Shown here piece by piece: positions 29,567-42,459 of a stretch of 64,000 nt of DNA. A model generated the notes under the pieces. It searched no databases, had not been told where the DNA came from, and was given only the letters and a program-made list of their open reading frames with translations. Both the position numbers and the translations under genes were made by a program. Numbering within the stretch: position 1 is the first letter of the stretch; each line of letters begins with the position of its first letter. Origin of the DNA: Pleurodeles waltl. Taxonomy: Eukaryota; Chordata; Amphibia; Caudata; Salamandridae. The DNA lies in NCBI RefSeq assembly GCF_031143425.1, contig NC_090439.1, positions 349,302,027-349,366,026 of the forward strand, given 5' to 3'.

Positions 29567-32218
29567 TGTAGGAAGTTGGCTCTGTATGCACTATTTCAAA
29601 GTAAGGAATAGTATGCACAGAGTCCAAGGGTTCCCCTTAGAGGTAAGATAGTGGCAAAAAGAGATAATACTAATGCTCTATTTTGTGGTAGTGTGGTCGA
29701 GCAGTAGGCTTATCAAAGGAGTAGTGTTAAGCATTTGTAGTACATACACACAGGCAATAAATGAGGAACACACACTCAGAGACAATTCCAGGCCAATAGG
29801 TTTTTGTATAGAAAAATATATTTTCTTAGTTTATTTTAAGAACCACAGGTTCAAATTCTACATGTAATACTTAGGAACTTTGAATAATCACAATAGCATA
29901 TATACTTTTCAAATAAAACACATATAGCTATTTTAAAACTAGACACAGTGCAATTTTCAACAGTTCCTGGGGGAGGTAAGTATTTGTTAGTTTATGTAGG
30001 TAAGTAAACCACCTACGGGGTTCAAGTTTGGGTCCAAGGTAGCCCACCGTTGGGGGTTCAGAGCAACCCCAAAGTTACCACACCAGCAGCTCAGGGCCGG
30101 TCAGGTGCAGAGTTCAAAGTGGTGCCCAAAACGCATAGGCTTCAATGGAGAAGGGGGTGCCCCGGTTCCAGTCTGCCAGGAGGTAAGTACCCGTGTCTTC
30201 GGAGGGCAGACCAGGGGGGTTTTGTAGGGCACCGGGGGGGACATAAGTTAGCACAGAAAGTACACCCTCAGCAGCACAGGGGCGGCCGGGTGCAGTGTGC
30301 AAACACACGTCGGGTTTGTAATTGAAATCAATGGGAGACCAAGGGGGTCTCTTCAGCGATGCAGGCAGGCAAGGTGGGGGCTCCTCGGGGTAGCCACCAC
30401 CTGGACAAGGGAGAGGGCGTCCTGGGGGTCACTCCTGCACTGGAGTTCCGATCCTTCAGGTCCTGGGGGCTGCGGGTGCAGGGTCTTTTCCAGGCGTCGG
30501 GATCTGAGAGTCAGGCAGTCGCGGTCAGGGGGAGCCTCGGGATTCCCTCTGCAGGCGTCGCTGTGGGGGCTCAGGGGGAACAACTTTGGTTACTCACAGT
30601 CTCAGAGTCGCCGGAGGGTCCTCCCTGAAGTGTTGTTTCTCCACCAGTCGAGTCGGGGTCGCCGGGTGCAGGGTTGCAAGTCTCACGCTTCTGGCGGGAA
30701 ACGCAGTTGCCTTTAAGTTGCTCCTTTGGAAACAAAGTTGCAGTCTTGGGTGAACAGGGCCGCTGTTCTCGGGAGTTTCTTGGTCCTTTTAGAGCAGGGC
30801 AGTCCTCTGAGGACTCAGAGGTCGCTGGTCCTGGGGAAAGCATCGCTGGAGCAGTTTTCTTCCGAAGGTGGGAGACAGGCCGGTAGAGCTGGGGCCAAGG
30901 CAGTTGGTGTCTCCGTCTTCTCTGCAGGGTTTTTCAGCTCAGCAGTCCTCTTCTTCTTAGGTTGCAGGAATCTGAGTTCCTAGGTTCAGGGGAGCCCTTA
31001 AATACTAAATTTAAGGGCGTGTTTAAGTCTGGGGGGTTAGTAGCCAATGGCTACTAGCCCTGAGGGTGGGTACACCCTCTTTGTGCCTCCTCCCAAGGGG
31101 AGGGGGTCACATTCCTTTCCCTATTGGGGGAATCCTCCATCTGCAAGATGGAGGATTTCTAAAAGTTAGAGTCACCTCAGCTCAGGACACCTTAGGGGCT
31201 GTCCTGACTGGCCAGTGACTCCTCCTTGTTATTCTCATTATTTCCTCCGGCCTAGCCGCCAAAGGTGGGGTCATGGCCGGAGGGGGCGGGCAACTCCACT
31301 AGCTGGAGTGCCCTGTGGTGCTGGAACAAAGGGGGTGAGCCTTTGAGGCTCACCGCCAGGTGTTACAGCTCCTGCCTGGGGGAGGTGATAGCATCTCCAC
31401 CCAGTGCAGGCTTTGTTACTAGCCACAGAGTGACAAAGGCACTCTCCCCATGTGGCCAGCAACATGTCTCGAGTGTGGAAGGCTGCTAAAACCAGTCAGC
31501 CTACACGGGTAGTTGGTTAAGGTTTCAGGGGGCACCTCTAAGGTGCCCTCTGGGGCGTATTTTACAATAAAATGTACACTGGCATCAGTGTGCATTTATT
31601 GTGCTGAGAAGTTTGATACCAAACTTCCCAGTTTTCAGTGTAGCCATTATGGTGCTGTGGAGTTCGTGTTTGACAGACTCCCAGACCATATACTCTTATG
31701 GCTACCCTGCACTTACAATGTCTAAGGTTTTGCTTAGACACTGTAGGGGCACAGTGCTCATGCACTGGTGCCCTCACCTATGGTATAGTGCACCCTGCCT
31801 TAGGGCTGTAAGGCCTGCTAGTGGGGTGACTTATCTATACTGCATAGGCAGTGTGAGGTTGGCATGGCACCCTGAGGGGAGTGCCATGTCGACTTGCTTG
31901 TTTTGTCCTCACCAGCACACACAAGCTGGCAAGCAGTGTGTCTGTGCTGAGTGAGGGGTCCCCAGGGTGGCATAAGATATGATGCAGCCCTTAAAGACCT
32001 TCCCTGGCATCAGGGCCCTTGGTACCAGGGGTACCAGTTACAAGGGACTTACCTGGATGCCAGGGTGTGCCAATTGTGAAAACAAAAGTACAGGTTAGGG
32101 AAAGAACACTGGTGCTGGGGCCTGGTTAGCAGGCCTTAGCACACTTTCAATTCAAAACATAGCATCAGCAAAGGCAAAAAGTCAGGGGGTAACCATGCCA
32201 AGGAGGCATTTTCTTACA
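29567..32218 (-). repeat. element 2 3' LTR
   Basis: The LTR is 2652 bp, from TGTAGGAAG to TTCTTACA. Compared with the partial right LTR it lacks about 30 bp near 29870 (between two TACT words), a likely slippage deletion. The hairpins of the family are kept. Confidence 0.9.
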
Positions 32219-32252
32219 CAACCCCCCTCCCCCCAAACGAAAGAGGATGAGA

Positions 32253-35128
32253 CTAACCTTTCCCAAGAAAGTCTTCATTTTCTAAGTGGAAGAACCTGGA
32301 AAGGCCATCTGCATTGGCATGGGCAGTCCCAGGTCTGTGTTCCACTATAAAGTCCATTCCCTGTAGGGAGATGGACCACCTCAACAGTTTTGGATTTTCA
32401 CCTTTCATTTGCATCAGCCATCTGAGAGGTCTGTGGTCAGTTTGAACTACAAAGTGAGTACCAAAGAGGTATGGTCTCAGCTTCTTCAGGGACCAAACCA
32501 CAGCAAAGGCCTCCCTCTCAATGGCACTCGAATGCTGCTCCCTGGGGAGTAACCTCCTGCTAATGAAAGCAACAGGCTGGTCAAGGCCATCTTCATTTGT
32601 TTGGGACAATACTACCCCTATCCCATGTTCAGAGGCATCTGTCTGCACAATGAACTGCTTGGAGTAATCTGGAGCTTTTAGAACTGGTGCTGTGCACATT
32701 GCTTGTTTCAGGGTATCAAAGGCCTGTTGGCATTCTACAGTCCAGTTTACCTTCTTGGGCATTTTATTGGAGGTGAGTTCTTTGAGGGCTGTCACTCTGG
32801 ATCCATATCCCTTCACAAACCTCCTGTAATACCCAGTCAAGCCAAGGAATGCCATGACTTGAGTCTGGGTTTTTGGAGCTGCCCAGTCCAGAATAGTCTG
32901 GATCTTAGGCTGGAGTGGCTGAACTTGGCCTCCACCTACAAGGTGTCCGAAGTAAACCACAGCTCCCTGCCCTATCTGTCATTTGGATGCCTTGATAGAG
33001 AGGCCTGCTGATTGCAGAGCCTTCAAAACCTTCTTCAGGTGGACCAGGTGATCCTGCCAGCTGGAGCTAAAGACAGCAATATCGTCAAGATAAGCTGCCT
33101 AAATGACTCCAAACCAGCAAGGACTTGATTCACCAACCTTTGGAAGGTGGCAGGGGCATTCTTTAAACCAAAGGGCATAACAGTAAACTGATAATGCCCA
33201 TCAGGTGTGGAGAATGCTGTCTTTTCTTTTGCTCCAGGTGCCATTTTGATTTGCCAGTACCCTGCTGTTAAGTCAAAGGTACTTAAGAATTTGGCAGCAC
33301 CTAATTTATGAATCAGTTCATCAGCCCTAGGAATGGGATGGGCATCTGCCTTGGTGACAGAATTAAGTCCTCTGTAGTCCACACAAAACCTTATCTCTCT
33401 CTTTCCATCTTTGGTGTGAGGTTTGGGGACTAAGACCACTGGGCTAGCCCAGGGGCTGTCAGAGTGCTCAATTACTCCCAATTCCAGCATCTTGTGGACT
33501 TCCACCTTGATGCTTTCCTTAACTTGGTCAGACTGTCTGAATATTTTGTTTTTGACAGGCATGCTGTCTCCTGTGTCCACATCATGGGTACAGAGGTGTG
33601 TCTGACCAGGGGTTAGGGAAAAGAGCTCAGCAAACTGTTGCAGGACCTTCCTACAATCAGATTGCTTTTGGCTAGAGAGGGTGTCTGAATAAATCACTCC
33701 ATCCACTGAACCATCTTTAGGGTTTGATGAGAGGAGATCAGGGAGAGGTTCACTCTCAGCTTCCTGGTCCTCATCTGTTACCATCAACAGATTCACATCA
33801 GCCCTATCATGGAAGAGTTTTAGGCGGTTCACATGGATCACCCTCTTGGGGCTCCTGCTAGTGCCTAGGTCCACCAGGTAGGTGACCTGACTCTTCTTCT
33901 CTAGTACTGGGTAAGGGCCACTCCATCTGTCCTGAAGTGCCCTGGGGAGCCACAGGCTCCAGAACCCAGACTTTCTGCCCCGGTTGAAATTTAACCATTG
34001 CAGCCTTTTGGTCATACCAAAACTTCTGGAGCTGTTGGCTGGCCTCAAGGTTTTTACTTGCCTTTTCCATGTACTCTGCTATCCTTGAACGAAGGCCAAG
34101 TACATAGTCCACTATGTCTTGTTTAGGCTCATGAAGAGGTCCCTCCCAGCCTTCTTTCACAAGAGCTAGTAGTCCCCTTACAGGGTGGCCAAACAGAAGT
34201 TCAAAGGGTGAGAACCCTACTCCCTTCTGAGGCACATCTCTATAAGCGAAAAGCAGACATGGCAAGAGGACATCCCATCTCCTTTTGAGTGTTTCTGGGA
34301 GCCCCATGATCATGCCTTTTAATGTCTTGTTGAATCTCTCAACAAGGCCATTAGTTTGTGGATGATAGGGTGTAGTGAATTTATAAGTCACTTCACACTC
34401 ATTCCACATGTGTTTCAGGTATGCTGACATGAAGTTGGTACCTCTGTCAAACACCACCTCCTTAGGGAAGCCCACTCTGGTAAAGATACCAATGAGGGCC
34501 TTGGCTACTGCAGGGGCAGTAGTGACCTAAGGGGAATAGCTTCAGGATACCTAGTAGCATGATCCACTACTACTAGTATGTACATATTTCCTGAGGCTGT
34601 GGGAGGTTCAAGTGGACCCACTATGTCCACACCCACTCTTTCAAAGGGGACCCCCACCACTGGAAGTGGAATGAGGGGGGCCTTTGGGTGTCCACCTGTC
34701 TTACCACTGGCTTGACAGGTGGTACAGGAGACACAAAACTCCTTAACTTTCTGGGACATGTTGGGCCAATAGAAGTGGTTGACTAGTCTCTCCCACGTCT
34801 TGGTTTGTCCCAAATGCCCAGCAAGGGGAATATCATGGGCTAAGGTCAGTATGAACTCTCTGAACTCCTGAGGCACTACCACTCTCCTAGTGGCACCAGG
34901 TTTGGGATCTCTTACCTCAGTGTATAGGAGCACATCTTCCCAATAGACCCTATGTGTTCCAGTTTTCTTGCCATTGGACTCTTCAGCAGCTTGCTGCCTA
35001 AGGCCTTCAAGAGAGGGACAGGTTTCTTGCCCCTTACACAACTGCTCCCTTGAGGGTCCCCCTGGGCCTAAGAGCTCAACCTGATAAGGTTCTAACTCCA
35101 TAGGCTCAGTTCCCTCAGAGGGCAGAAC
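32253..35128 (-). pseudogene. pol: element 2 pol remnant (integrase, reverse transcriptase, RNase H)
   Basis: Read on the minus strand, the order is HHCC and integrase core (35101-34505, 34475-33858), reverse transcriptase (34048-33035 and onward) and RNase H (to 32253). It is the same order as element 1, with high similarity throughout. Frame breaks are seen near 34520, 33900-33950 and 33100 (around the YLDD region), and a stop near 32980, so no active enzyme can be made. At the gag-pol junction this copy runs in one frame, whereas element 1 is shifted by one base there. Confidence 0.88.
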
Positions 35129-37032
35129 TTATTCCTGAGAAGAGAGGTTCTCTTTTTGTTGTTGTGTTGCAGCTGGTTTCCCAGTTGTCTTTCCTTTCCT
35201 CTTGGTAGGCTGGGCCCTTTTTCCAGACTCCAGCTCTACTTTTTGACCCTGAGCCTTGCACTGTGCCCTTGTCTTGACACACACCAGTTCAGGGATACCC
35301 AGCATGGCTGCATGGGTTTTCAGTTCTACCTCAGCCCATGCTGAGGACTCCAGGTCATTTCCAAGCAAACAGTCTACTGGGATATTTGAGGAGACCACCA
35401 CCTGTTTCAGGCCATTGACCCCTCCCCACTCTAAAGTTACCATAGCTATGGGATGTACTTTAGTTTGATTGTCAGCATTGGTGACTGGATAAGTTTGTCC
35501 AGCCAGGTATTGACCAGGGGAAACCAGTTTCTCTGTCACCATGGTGACACTGGCACCTGTATCCCTCAGGCCTTCTACACTTGTCCCATTAATTAGGAGC
35601 TGCTGCCTGTATTTTTGCATATTAGGAGGCCAGGCAGCCAGTGTGGCTAAATCCACCCCACCCTCAGAGACTAATGTAGCTTCAGTGTGACACCTGATTT
35701 GCTCTGGGCACACTGTTGATCCCACTTGGAGACTAGCCATTCCAGTGTTAGCTGGAGTGGAGTTAGAAGTGGTACTTTTCTTGGGACAGGCCTTGTCTCA
35801 AGTTTGGTGTCCAGGCTGATTACAGCTACGACACCAGGCCTTTTTGGGATCAATGTTTTTACCCTTGTACCCAAAATTGTTTTGTGAAGAGGCTCTGGGC
35901 CCACCCTCCTGTGCAGATTTTTGGGGGCCTGAAGAAGACTCTTTACTATTTTTGTTTTTGGATGTCTCAACACCTTTCCCCTGGGGAGGCTTTGTCACCC
36001 CTTTCTTTTGGTCACCCCCTGTGGAAGTCTTGGTCACCCTAGTCTTGACCCAATGGTCCGCCTTCTTTCCCAATTCTTGGGGAGAAATTGGTCCTAGGTC
36101 TACCAGATGCTGATGCAGTTTATCATTTGAACAATTACTTAATACGTGTTCTTTCACAAATAAATTGTACAGCCCATCATAATTATTAACACCAATGCCT
36201 TGAATCCAACCATCCAGTGTTTTCACTGAGTAGTCCACAAAATCAACCCAGGTCTGGCTCGAGGTTTTTTGAGCCCCCCTGAATCTAATTCTATACTCCT
36301 CAGTGGAGAATCCAAAGCCCTCAATCAGGGTTCCCTTCATGAGGTCATAAGATTCTGCATCTTTTCCAGAGAGTGTGAGGAGTCTATCCCTACACTTTCC
36401 AGTGAACATTTCCCAAAGGAGAGCACCCCAGTGATATCTGTTAACTTTTCTGGTTACACAAGCCCTCTCAAAAGCTGTGAACCATTTGGTGATGTCATCA
36501 CCATCTTCATATTTAGTTACAATCCCTTTAGAGATTTTCAACATGTCAGGAGAATCTCTGACCCTATTTATGTTGCTGCCACCACTGATGGGACCTAGGC
36601 CCATCTCTTGTCTTTCCCTTTCTATGGCTAGGATCTGTCTTTCCAAAGCCAATCTTTTGGCCATCCTGGCTAACTGGATGTCCTCTTCACTGGATTATCC
36701 TCAGTGATTTCAGAGGTGCTGGTCCCTCCTGTGAGGGAAACAGCATCTCTGACTAGTATATTTGGAGACAGGGCTTGAGTGGCCCTGTTCTCCCTAAGTA
36801 GGACTGGAGGGGGGGAATTCTCCTCCAAGTCACTATCTTCATCCTCTGTGTTGCCATCCTCAGAGGGGTTGGCTTTTTCAAACTCTGCCAAAAGCTCCTG
36901 GAGCTGTAGTTTGGAAGGTCTGGAGCCCATTGTAATTTTATTTATTTTGCAGAGTGACCTTAGCTCCCTCATCTTAAGATGGAGGTAAGGTGTGAGGTCG
37001 AGTTCCTCCACATTCATCTCTGCACTAGACAT
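35129..37032 (-). pseudogene. gag: element 2 gag-protease remnant
   Basis: The start codon and the first 110 codons (MSSAEMNVEELD) are followed by a frameshift near 36690. The capsid and zinc knuckle continue to about 35798, where a stop interrupts the knuckle (CRSCNQPGHQT). The protease region follows in a third piece with DTGA intact, and a GAA to TAA change ends it at 35129. The capsid is close to those of elements 1 and 3. The protease region matches element 1 but not element 3. Confidence 0.88.
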
Positions 37033-37299
37033 TATGCTTCTAAAAGTTGGAATACTTTTTAAGAATCTAAAACTAGTTCTAGGTTCTAATTCAAACTTTC
37101 ACAAAACTTTTAAAGTCTAAAAGAAATGCTAAACAGGGGCTAACACAAGGCCCTAGCAGGACTTTTAAGAATTTAGAAAAATAGCTCAAATTGCAAAAAT
37201 CAATTTCTAATGACAATTTTTGGAATTTGTCGTGTGATCAGGTATTGGGTGAGTAGTCCAGCAAATGCAAAGTCTTGTACCCCACCGCTGATCCACCAA

Positions 37300-38574
37300 T
37301 GTAGGAAGTTGGCTCTGTATGCACTATTTCAAAGTAAGGAATAGTATGCACAGAGTCCAAGGGTTCCCCTTAGAGGTAAGATAGTGGCAAAAAGAGATAA
37401 TACTAATGCTCTATTTTGTGGTAGTGTGGTCGAGCAGTAGGCTTATCAAAGGAGTAGTGTTAAGCATTTGTTGTACATACACACATGCAATAAATGAGGA
37501 ACACACACTCAGAGACAATTCCAGGCCAGTAGGTTTTTGTATAGAAAAATATATTTTCTTAGTTTATTTTAAGAACCACAGGTTCAAATTCTACATGTAA
37601 TACTTTGCATGAAAGGTATTGCAGGTAAGTACTTTAGGAACTTTGAATAATCACAATAGCATATATACTTTTCAAATAAAACACATATAGCTATTTTAAA
37701 ACTAGACACAGTGCAATTTTCAACAGTTCCTGGGGGAGGTAAGTATTTGTTAGTTTTTGTAGGTAAGTAAACCACCTACGGGGTTCAAGTTTGGGTCCAA
37801 GGTAGCCCACCGTTGGGGAATCAGAGCAACCCCAAAGTTACCACACCAGCAGCTCAGGGCAGGTCAGGTGCAGAGTTCAAAGTGGTGCCCAAAACGCATA
37901 GGCTTCAATGGAGAAGGGGGTGCCCCGGTTCCAGTCTGCCAGGAGGTAAGTACCCGCGTCTTCGGAGGGCAGACCAGGGGGGTTTTGTAGGGCACCGGGG
38001 GGGACACAAGTTAGCACAGAAAGTACACCCTCAGCAGCACAGGGGCGGCCGGGTGCAGTGTGCAAACACACTTCGGGTTTGTAATTGAAATCAATGGGAG
38101 ACCAAGGGGTCTCTTCAGCGATGCAGGCAGGCAAGGGGGGGGCTCCTCGGGGTAGCCACCACATGGGCAAGGGAGAGGGCCTCCTGGGGGTCACTCCTGC
38201 ACTGGAGTTCCGATCCTTCAGGTCCTGGGGGCTGCGGGTGCAGGGTCTTTTCCAGGCGTCGGGATCTGAGAGTCAGGCAGTCGCGGTCAGGGGGAGCCTC
38301 GGGATTCCCTCTGCAGGCGTCGCTGTGGGGGCTCAGGGGGGACAACTTTGGCTACTCACAGTCTCGGAGTCGCCGGAGGGTCCTCCCTGAAGTGTTGTTT
38401 CTCCACCAGTCAAGTCGGGGTCGCCGGGTGCAGGGTTGCAAGTCTCACGCTTCTGGCGGGAAACGCTGTTGCCTTTAAGTTGCTCCTTTGGAAACAAAGT
38501 TGCAGTCTTGGGTGAACAGGGCCGCTGTTCTCGGGAGTTTCTTGGTCCTTTTAGAGCAGGGCAGTCCTCTGAGG
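37300..38574 (-). repeat. element 2 5' LTR, truncated
   Basis: It begins TGTAGGAAG next to the primer-binding site ('ccgctgatccaccaa') and follows the left LTR for about 1275 bp. It stops after 'gcagtcctctgagg', where the partner LTR would continue 'actcagaggtcgctgg'. Confidence 0.88.
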
Positions 38575-41222
38575 TTACCCCCTGACTTTTTGCCTTTGCT
38601 GATGCTATGTTTTGAATTGAAAGTGTGCTGAGGCCTGCTAACCAGACCCCAGCACCAGTGTTCTTTCCCTAACCTGTACTTTTGATTCCACAATTGGCAC
38701 ACCCTGGCATCCAGGTAAGTCCCTTGTAACTGGTACCCCTGGTACCAAGGGCCCTGATGCCAGGGAAGGTCTCTAAGGGCTGCAGCATATCTTATGCCAC
38801 CCTGGGGACCCCTCACTCAGCACAGACACACTGCTTGCCAGCTTGTGTGTGCTGGTGAGAACAAAACGAGTAAGTCGACATGGCACTCCCCTCAGGGTGC
38901 CATGCCAACCTCACACTGCATATGCAGTATAGATAAGTCACCCCTCTAGTAGGCCTTACAGCCCTAAGGCAGGGTGCACTATACCATAGGTGAGGGCACC
39001 AGTACATGAGTACTGTGCCCCTACAGTGTCTAAGCCAAACCTTAGACATTGTAAGTGCAGGGTAGCCATAAGAGTATATGGTCTGGGAGTCTGTCAAACA
39101 CGGACTCCACAGCACCATAATGGCTACACTGAAAACTGGGAAGTTTGGTATCAAACTTCTCAGCACAATAAATGCACACTGATGCCAGTGTACATTTTAT
39201 TGTAAAATACACCCCAGAGGGCACCTTAGAGGTGTCCCCTGAAACCTTAACCGACTATCTGTGTAGGCTGACTAGTTCCAGCAGCCTGCCACAACCGAGA
39301 CATGTTGCTGGCCCCATGGGAGAGTGCCTTTGTCACTCTGAGGCCAGTAACAAAGCCTGCACTGGGTGGAGATGCTAACACCTCCCCCAGGCAGGAGCTG
39401 TCACACCTGGTGGTGAGCCTCAAAGGCTCACCCCTTTGTGCCAGCACCGCAGGACACTCCAGCTAGTGGAGTTGCCCGCCCCCTCCAGCCACGGCCCCCA
39501 CTTTTGGCGGCAAGGCCGGAGGAAATAATGAAAATAACAAGGAGGAGTCACTGGCCAGTCAGGACAGCCCCTAAGGTGTCCTGAGCTGAAGTGACTCTAA
39601 CTTTTAGAAATCATCCATCTTGCAGATGGAGTATTCCCCAAAAGGATTAGGGATGTGACCCCCTCCCCTTGGGAGGAGGCACAAAGAGGGTGTACCCACC
39701 CTCAGGGCTAGTAGCCATTGGCTACTAACCCCCCAGACCTAAACACGCCCTTAAATTTAGTATTTAAGGGCTTCCCTGAACCTAAGAATTTAGATTCCTG
39801 AAACTACAAGAAGAAGAAGACTGCCGAGCTGAAAAACCCCTGCAGAGGAAGACCAGAAGACACCAACTGCTTTGGCCCCAGACTTACCGGCCTGTCTCCT
39901 GCCTTCCAAAGAAACCTGCTCCAGCGACGCTTTCCAAGGGACCAGCGACCTCTGAATTCTCTGAGGACTGCCCGACTTCAAGAAAGACAAGAAACTCCCG
40001 AGGACAGCGGCACTGCTCCAAAAGAACTGCAACTTTGTTTCAAGGAGCAGATTTAAAGACCCCTGCAACTCCCCGCAAGAAGCGTGAGACTTGCAACAGT
40101 GCACCCGGCGACCCCGACTCGACTGGTGGAGAACCAACACCTCAGGGAGGACCCTCCGAGACCGTGAGTAACCAAAGTTGTCCCCCCTGAGCCCCCACAG
40201 CGACGCCTGCAGAGGGAATCCCGAGGCTCCCCCTGACCGCGACTGCCTGAACTCCATTTCCCGACGGCTGGAAAAGACCCTGCACCCGCAGCCCCCAGCA
40301 CCTAAAGGAACGGAACTCCTGTGCAGGAGTGACCCCCAGGAGGCCCTCTCCCTTGCCCAGGTGGTGGCTACCCCGAGGAGCCCCCCCCTTGCCTGCCTGC
40401 GACGCTGAAGAGATCCCTTGATCTCTCATTGAAAACCATGGAAAACCCGACGCGTGTTTGCACACTGCACCCGGCCGCCCCCGCGCTGCTGAGGGTGTAC
40501 TTTTTGTGCTGACTTGTGTCCCCCCCCGGTGCCCTACAAAACCCCCCTGGTCTGCCCTCCGAAGACGCGGGTACTTACCTGCTGGCAGACCGGAACCGGG
40601 GCACCCCCTTCTCTCCATTGCAGCCTATGCGTTTTGGGCACCTCTTTGACCTCTGCACCTGACCGGCCCTGAGCTGCTGGTGTGGTAACTTTGGGGTTGC
40701 TCTGAACCCCCAACGGTGGGCTACCTTGGACCCAAACCTGAGACTTGTAAGTGATTTACTTACCTGACAAAACTAACAAAAACTTACCTCCCCCAGGAAC
40801 TGTGAAAATTGCAGTGTCCACTTTTAAAACAGCTTATTGTGTTTTATGTAAAAATTATACATGCTAATGTAATGATTCAAAGTTCCTAAAGTACTTACCT
40901 GCAATACCTTTCAAATGAGATATTACATGTAGAATTTGAACCTGTGGTTCTTAAAATAAACTAAGAAAATATATTTTTCTATAACAAAACCTATTGGCTG
41001 GATTTGTCTCTGAGTGTGTGTTCCTCATTTATTGCCTGTGTGTATGTACAACAAATGCTTAACTCTACTCCTTGGATAAGCCTACTGCTCGACCACACTA
41101 CCACAAAATAGAGCATTAGTATTATCTCTTTTTGCCACTATCTTACCTCTAAGGGGAACCCTTGGACTCTGTGCATACTATTCCTTACTTTGAAATAGTG
41201 CATACAGAGCCAACTTCCTACA
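38575..41222 (+). repeat. inverted LTR fused to element 2
   Basis: It is an LTR of the same family read in the opposite direction, starting inside its outer end ('ttaccccctgactttttgcc') with about 27 terminal bases missing. It continues to CTTCCTACA at 41222. Its two halves show traits of different LTR subfamilies: the start resembles element 2 and later parts resemble element 3. The junction shares only GG with its neighbour. Confidence 0.85.
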
Positions 41223-41226
41223 GCGG

Positions 41227-41290
41227 TGCTTCCGCAGTCGTTGGCCCTGGCGGTCCATGCCCGCCAGGGTCAGAATGACCCCCTATATCT
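41227..41290. repeat. GC-rich hairpin beside element 2
   Basis: Perfect 9-bp stem CCCTGGCGG (41245-41253) and CCGCCAGGG (41261-41269) with a 7-base loop, followed by 'tcagaatgacccc'. It looks like part of another foldback repeat that element 2 entered at or near its edge. No second half was found in the left flank. Confidence 0.45.
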
Positions 41291-41702
41291 CTTATCATTC
41301 TGGTGGTAGACAGGGCCTCCATTTTTCTCGCATTAGGTCCCATGGTAGCTTTGCAACGCCACTGAACAGTCTAGAGCTTTTCTAAAAGTTTATTTTTTTC
41401 GAGAATAATAAAAAAAGGCCTGATGACTTTGCCAGGCCAGGCCACTCAAGAGGAAAACAACTGACTGCAGTTTCCGTTAAATTAAAATGTAAGTTGAAAT
41501 GGGTAGAAAATTGCTAGGATATCATCAGCACTAGAGTAACATACTTCTAAGGTAACTAAGTTAACTGATTAGCCTCATTGTTGAATGTGAGACAAGGCTG
41601 CAATTTAACAAGGGTGAAGTGGGAAAGTTTTAGCACGTTTGTCCAAAATGGAACCCTTGGGCTGACAAATACGATGACCATTTTACTGTTCAAACTACTT
41701 AC
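41291..41702. other. intron sequence right of element 2
   Basis: AT-rich DNA up to the LAMA1 exon donor. No gene or RNA feature is recognised. Confidence 0.45.
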
Positions 41703-41808
41703 CTTGCTCCAAATCAGCATGGGCATCATCCTTCACACATACGGGGCTGAGGGACCCAAAGGGGTCACATTCGCAGGGATGGCATGGCTGCACCTCATAT
41801 GGAGACAT
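41703..41808 (-). CDS. LAMA1: LAMA1 exon: LE2 end and LE3 start
   Basis: The exon is 106 nt: 35 codons plus one base (phase 1). Acceptor is tttttcag and donor gtaagt (41697-41702). The peptide MSPYEVQPCHPCECDPFGSL and the following CVKDDAHADLEQ align with the alpha-1 sequence around SPYEDEPCRPCNCDPVGSL. It joins in frame to the exons on both sides: the single G left over completes a glycine codon in the exon at 28697-28857. Confidence 0.9.
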
Positions 41809-42280
41809 CTGAAAAACAAAGGGAGGAGCAGTTCAGAGATTCATTTTATAAAGGGGTCGGTATCTGCAGCACTAGTCCGAAATCTAGCCTAAAAGATGAA
41901 ACAGTTTTGATAATACGCACAAGTTTGATTATGTGTTTTGCATTGCTGGATAGAAAACAGTTCAGGGTACCTACCCTGATCTGCACACATTAGTTGCTCC
42001 AATCTGATGCCACAAAACAGAGGCTGTGGATCTAATTTCAACAACTTTAGTAGGCCGGAACTCCGCTAATTAGATGAATTATCAAAAGGAGGCTTAAAGT
42101 ACAAGTGCCTGGCTGGTACCTATTCTCCAGATTAGGGAAAATGTCCAGCTGCCAGCCTTTTCTGTAAAGCCACTATGAAAAGCAACTCGCTTTAAGGAGA
42201 TTGCATGAAATCAAAGAAAATCCACATTAAGAGTGAGCACAAAAAGCGCTGTGACTGTGCACAGTAAAAAGCTCTCTTAC
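41809..42280. other. short LAMA1 intron
   Basis: This 472-bp intron holds unique-looking sequence with a normal donor (gtaagagag) and acceptor. No repeat is recognised. Confidence 0.6.
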
Positions 42281-42459
42281 CTTGGAAGGCCTGAAATAGC
42301 CATCAATGCAGGTTTCACAGTTGATGCCAGAAGTGTACTCTGAGCAGTTTATGCATACACCTCCCCCCACAAACTGGCCATTGATGTTCACACTCAGATT
42401 CCGATCCGCCACGTCCTGGTCGAAGTAGCAGTCCTCCGCTTTGTTATGACAGTTGCACT
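42281..42459 (-). CDS. LAMA1: LAMA1 exon: LE1 end and LE2
   Basis: The exon is 179 nt. The first two bases complete a lysine codon, then 59 codons follow, ending in phase 0. The acceptor is ttgtag and the donor is gtaagagag. The peptide has CNCHNKAEDCYFD, NINGQFVGGGVCINC and GINCETCIDGYFRPSK. The alpha-1 chain reads CNCHNKAKDCYYD, GQFRGGGVCINC and GINCETCIDGYYRP, which separates it from alpha-2 (KYIGGGVCINC). Confidence 0.92.

Larger units (their letters stand above)
29567..41222 (-). mobile_element. element 2: decayed Gmr1-like element with an inverted LTR at its right end
   Basis: The unit is 11,656 bp. A direct LTR (29567-32218) is followed by a full-length but broken gag-pol region and a second direct LTR that stops at 38574. 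There the sequence switches to an inverted LTR (38575-41222). Both outer ends are therefore the same LTR end (TGTAGG read inward). The flanking bases are GCGG (29563-29566 and 41223-41226), extendable to GCGGT if one T is shared or lost. Sense of the internal genes matches LAMA1. Confidence 0.85.
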
